Source: an uncultured Collinsella sp.
GTDB lineage: Bacteria; Actinomycetota; Coriobacteriia; Coriobacteriales; Coriobacteriaceae
Reading direction: 5' to 3'
Length of the DNA: 7,504 nucleotides
Assembly (NCBI GenBank): GCA_902494945.1
Contig: CABUVF010000106.1
Location: forward strand, 1 to 7,504
In this document: positions 5,227 through 7,504 of the stretch, one piece after another
Numbering within the stretch: position 1 is the first letter of the stretch
Layout: each line of letters begins with the position of its first letter
Translations under genes and position numbers: made by a program
Notes under the pieces: model-generated
Seen by the model: only the letters and a program-made list of their open reading frames with translations
Databases searched by the model: none
Told to the model about the DNA's origin: nothing

Positions 5227-5240
5227 CTCGTGCTGCCGGA

Positions 5241-5546
5241 CTAGATTAGGTGGGCGTAGTCCTGTGACTGGTGAAAGACGTGGGCGATATAGATTGTTTC
5301 GCGCTCAAACTTGTAAAGGCACACGTAGTTGTTGACGGGAAACGATCGATAATTGCGTGCCGCCAGCTCTCGTATGTGGGAGAGGGGTCGTAGGGGCGGC
5401 TGCTTGCGAAGCAGATCAAGCTGATATTCAAACTCAGCAACAAAATTGCCTGCTGCACGTGGATTCATGAGGATTTGAGCAAGGTATCCGACAATACTCT
5501 CGTACTCATATCGTGCGCTTTTGAGTATTACGACGTTATAGGTCAT
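5241..5546 (-). CDS. RelE/ParE-superfamily type II toxin
   Basis: A 101-residue basic protein with the layout of this superfamily: two N-terminal helices (ARYEYESIVGYLAQI and RAAGNFVAEFEYQLDLL, about 11-46), then a C-terminal sheet with LAARNYRSFPVNNYVCLYKF (61-80) and IYIAHVFHQSQDY (85-97). Arg67, His89, His92 and Tyr97 are candidate active-site residues if it acts as a ribosome-dependent mRNA endonuclease of the RelE/YoeB kind; a ParE-like gyrase inhibitor cannot be excluded. It starts inside the antitoxin gene with an 11-base overlap (5536-5546) and a poor ribosome site (GAGA), so its translation is probably coupled to the antitoxin. Its stop codon directly abuts the end of the duplicated deoR tail. 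The frame is full length and looks functional. Confidence 0.88.
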   Translation of the reverse strand: MTYNVVILKSARYEYESIVGYLAQILMNPRAAGNFVAEFEYQLDLLRKQPPLRPLSHIRELAARNYRSFPVNNYVCLYKFERETIYIAHVFHQSQDYAHLI

Positions 5547-5802
5547 ATTTGTCTCGTATCGCGGTCGCGAAGGAGTCGTAGTCGCTGTAGTCGCCTTGCG
5601 ATATCTCGTCTTCTGCCAGCATCATACGAGACAGCAGCTTGGCTTTGGCGATTTCGTCTTGCATGAGACGATACTGGTCGCTGCTGATGCAGTGCATGGC
5701 CTCGTAGCCGTTCTTGGTAACGGTGACATCGCGCTCAGACTCAACAAGCGCGGTAAATGCAGCGGTGTCCTTCATATCTCGGACAGGCACACAGGTGGAC
5801 AT
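5536..5802 (-). CDS. Phd/YefM-type antitoxin
   Basis: An 88-residue protein with the features of prevent-host-death antitoxins. The N-terminal DNA-binding fold runs from VPVRDMKDTAAFTALVE (5-21) through VTVTKNGYEAMHCISSDQY (26-44). The acidic, probably flexible C-terminal part (about 51-88) should wrap and block the toxin. The frame is open for 12 codons upstream, but ATG at 5802 is chosen because AAAGGAGGT (5815-5807), a near-perfect Shine-Dalgarno sequence, lies just before it and the family starts here. It is the first gene of a two-gene operon with the toxin. Such antitoxins repress their own promoter, more strongly with toxin bound. A compact inverted repeat overlapping the -10 (5833-5842) fits that. 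Confidence 0.88.
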   Translation of the reverse strand: MSTCVPVRDMKDTAAFTALVESERDVTVTKNGYEAMHCISSDQYRLMQDEIAKAKLLSRMMLAEDEISQGDYSDYDSFATAIRDKYDL

Positions 5803-5828
5803 AGGTACCTCCTTTGCGTTGGGACATA

Positions 5829-5864
5829 ATTGTACCACGGTATATTAAAACGTCGGCGTCGACG
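5829..5864 (-). promoter_or_regulatory. Toxin-antitoxin promoter and candidate operator
   Basis: On the minus strand, TGGTACAAT (5837-5829) is an extended -10, placed about 27 bases before the antitoxin start. It overlaps the inverted repeat TACC-GT-GGTA (5842-5833). A second one, CGTCG-GCGT-CGACG (5851-5864, plus-strand order), lies 8 bases further upstream. Two inverted repeats around a promoter suit antitoxin autoregulation. No clear -35 is present. Confidence 0.45.
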
Positions 5865-5953
5865 AATTATCTCAATCTGTAACAGTTGGGAGTAGAAAAC
5901 CGGGTTAGATGTTACGGATCGAGACAAACGGTCTGCTCGGACCGAGCCAAAAC

Positions 5954-5997
5954 AAAAAAGGCCGCATGCGATCCCGTGGAGGGATTCGCATGCGGCC
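5954..5997 (-). terminator. Strong intrinsic terminator of the lacG-like gene
   Basis: On the minus strand, GGCCGCATGCG (5997-5987) pairs with CGCATGCGGCC (5970-5960). After one bulged A, ATCCC pairs with GGGAT, giving 16 bp around loop TCCAC. Six T bases follow (5959-5954). It lies 22 bases past the stop and should isolate the gene from the toxin-antitoxin operon downstream. Confidence 0.93.
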
Positions 5998-6019
5998 GAA
6001 AGGGGATATGTGGTTGAAA

Positions 6020-7441
6020 CTAGGCCATGAGCCTGCCGGTCTCCGCGACGTTCTTGTACCAGTACGCGCTCGCCTTGGGATAGCGCTTCTGGGTCTCAAA
6101 GTCGATGTAGAACAGGCCATAGCGCTTGTTATAGCCGTTGGTCCAGGAGAACTGGTCCTGCAGCGACCACACAAAGTAACCGTCGACGTTTACGCCGCCG
6201 TCGATTGCCTTGAGGATCCACGCGAGATGCTGACGCATATAGTCGATGCGAGGGGCATCGTCGATAAAGCCGTCCTCAAAGTCGTCCTTATAGCCCATGC
6301 CGTTCTCGGTGATGTAGATCTTCTTGTAGTTGGGGTAATCGTTCTTAATGCGGAGCAGCAGGTCGTAGAGGCCCTCGGGATAGATGATCCAGTCCCAATC
6401 GGTGGTGGGTACGCCTTCGCGCACGCATGCCTCGCCCACGCCCTTGAGGAACCAGCGCGAGGAGCCCTTGTCGCCGGTGCCATTGTGGTTGATGTCGTTT
6501 TCGCCCTCGGCGGCACGCAGGAACTGGCACTTGTAGGTGTTGACGCCCAGGCAATCGTTGTAGGGGAGCGCGGCGGTCAGCGCGGCGATGTCCTCGTCGC
6601 GGACGTCGAGCTCGCCGCCGGCGATGTGGGCCAGCTTGGTTGCAGCCTCCATGGTGTCGGCCGCATAGTGGCCGCGGAAGGTGGCGTCGAGTACCCAGCG
6701 GTTGTTGATGACGTCGGCCATGCGAGCTGCCTCGCAGTCGGCGGCGCTGTTGGGGTCGAGGGGATACTTGGGCTCCAGGTTCTGGACAATACCGATCTCG
6801 CCCTCAAAGCCGCCATCATGGAAGGCGACAACGGCCTTGGCGTGGGCCACCATCATGTTGTGCATGAGCTGGAAGGCCTTGTCCAGACGGTACTTCTCGC
6901 CGTGCGGCCAGTTGCCGACGATAAAGCTGCCCTCGGCGGTCGCGGGAATCTCGTTAAAGGTAAACCAGTGCTTGACCTCGGTGAACTCGGCAAAGCAGAA
7001 CTTGGCGTATGCAACAAAGGCGTCGATCGTCGTGCGCGTCAGGAATCCCTCGCCGCCGTCCTGGTAGAAGGCCTCGGGCGTGTCAAAGTGATCGAGCGTG
7101 ACATAGGGGATAACGCCAGCTTTGTTGCAGGTGGCAAAAAGCTCGTGATAGAAGGCGACGCCCTCGGGGTTAATCTCACCGGTGCCGTTGGGGAAGATAC
7201 GGCTCCAAGCGATGGAGACGCGAATACCGTTGATGCCGAAGCGCTGGCACAAGTCGATATCGACCGGATATTTGTTGTAGAAGTCGCTTGCAGGATCGGG
7301 GGAGAAGCGACCCTGGGCAGCCAGGAAATCGTCCCAGGGAACTTTGCCCTTGCCGTGCGTGCGGGTCCCGCCCTCAACCTGGTACGCGGCGGTGGCGCCG
7401 CCAAACACAAAGCCGTCGGGGAACTGCATGGGGTTGGTCAT
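6020..7441 (-). CDS. lacG: 6-phospho-beta-galactosidase (glycoside hydrolase family 1)
   Basis: A 473-residue cytoplasmic enzyme that cleaves phosphorylated disaccharides delivered by a PTS, typically lactose-6-phosphate to galactose-6-phosphate and glucose. The family 1 start FGGATAAYQVEGG (13-25) is intact. The acid/base glutamate is Glu164 in TFNEIP and the nucleophile is Glu379 in ITENG. The phosphate-binding set Ser432, Lys439 and Tyr441 lies in FSWTNGYNKRYGLFY; these match Ser428, Lys435 and Tyr437 of streptococcal/lactococcal LacG with the same offset of four as both catalytic residues. That set separates phospho-glycosidases from ordinary beta-glucosidases. Similarity from memory runs full length (GGATAAYQ, HFDTPEA, ASDFYN, DWDWIIYPEGLYD), favouring 6-phospho-beta-galactosidase over 6-phospho-beta-glucosidase, though overlapping specificity is possible. 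ATG at 7441 has AGGA six bases upstream. No lactose PTS gene is visible. Confidence 0.92.
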   Translation of the reverse strand: MTNPMQFPDGFVFGGATAAYQVEGGTRTHGKGKVPWDDFLAAQGRFSPDPASDFYNKYPVDIDLCQRFGINGIRVSIAWSRIFPNGTGEINPEGVAFYHELFATCNKAGVIPYVTLDHFDTPEAFYQDGGEGFLTRTTIDAFVAYAKFCFAEFTEVKHWFTFNEIPATAEGSFIVGNWPHGEKYRLDKAFQLMHNMMVAHAKAVVAFHDGGFEGEIGIVQNLEPKYPLDPNSAADCEAARMADVINNRWVLDATFRGHYAADTMEAATKLAHIAGGELDVRDEDIAALTAALPYNDCLGVNTYKCQFLRAAEGENDINHNGTGDKGSSRWFLKGVGEACVREGVPTTDWDWIIYPEGLYDLLLRIKNDYPNYKKIYITENGMGYKDDFEDGFIDDAPRIDYMRQHLAWILKAIDGGVNVDGYFVWSLQDQFSWTNGYNKRYGLFYIDFETQKRYPKASAYWYKNVAETGRLMA

Positions 7442-7460
7442 GAGTCATCCTTTCTGTGGG

Positions 7461-7468
7461 ATTCGAAT
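7461..7468. promoter_or_regulatory. Palindrome ATTCGAAT upstream of lacG
   Basis: A perfect 8-bp palindrome centred 23 bases before the lacG start. It is a possible half of a regulator site in the leader, but an 8-bp palindrome is weak evidence. Confidence 0.2.
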
Positions 7469-7475
7469 AGGGAGA

Positions 7476-7502
7476 GGTGCCCGAACTGGGGATCCGGGCA
7501 CC
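7476..7502 (-). other. 8-bp hairpin upstream of lacG
   Basis: GGTGCCCG (7476-7483) and CGGGCACC (7495-7502) pair perfectly around an 11-base loop. On the minus strand it is followed by TCTCCCTATT, only mildly T rich. It may be a terminator or attenuator between an upstream gene outside the window and lacG, or a processing hairpin in a polycistronic message. The window ends two bases beyond it, so context is missing. Confidence 0.45.
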
Positions 7503-7504
7503 AA

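Noticed and set aside
5108..5335. Plus-strand frame after the ATPase
   Set aside because: It crosses the ATPase terminator and deoR remnant in the wrong frame, runs antisense into the toxin gene, and lacks recognisable features.
5475..5829. Plus-strand frames opposite the toxin-antitoxin pair
   Set aside because: They are antisense to two overlapping, recognisable genes that have a strong ribosome site and promoter.

Overview
The G+C-rich genes, the pairing of a DeoR-type sugar regulator with a LacG-type glycosidase, and a tRNA-Thr with an encoded U-CCA end suggest a gut Coriobacteriia member, plausibly Collinsella. This is an inference from gene style; no database was searched.

Layout. Positions 1-180 (minus) hold the 5' end of a secreted protein. 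A tRNA-Thr(CGU) gene (441-513, minus) follows, with a recognisable promoter and terminator. At 721-1203 (plus) is an orphan mannose-family PTS IIB protein whose phospho-acceptor histidine is replaced by tyrosine. Positions 1204-1529 hold no firm gene. They contain a 154-bp element bounded by perfect 23-bp inverted repeats, and the galM terminator. galM (1530-2582, minus) and a DeoR-family regulator (2789-3553, plus) diverge from a shared control region.

Downstream of the regulator lies a foreign-looking cassette. It has three 16-bp repeats at exact 34-bp spacing, an AAA_14/DUF4143 ATPase gene (3711-5081) and a hairpin terminator. It is followed by a second, diverged copy of the last 63 bp of the regulator gene plus 14 bp beyond its stop. 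The cassette therefore sits between duplicated regulator 3' ends, as if inserted there with its own replacement tail. Next, on the minus strand, come a Phd/YefM-type antitoxin and RelE/ParE-type toxin pair (5802 down to 5241), then a full-length lacG-like 6-phospho-beta-galactosidase (7441 down to 6020) with a strong terminator.

Working together. The epimerase, DeoR regulator and phospho-glycosidase fit a galactoside/lactose utilisation locus: the PTS delivers phospho-disaccharide, LacG cleaves it, GalM equilibrates free sugar anomers, and the regulator probably senses a sugar phosphate. No lactose-specific PTS transporter gene is in the window, and the only PTS subunit looks catalytically dead. 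The ATPase cassette and the toxin-antitoxin pair look like accessory insertions that separated the regulator from lacG. The most unusual signals are the periodic repeats upstream of the ATPase, the duplicated regulator tail, and the inverted-repeat element near 1270-1423.
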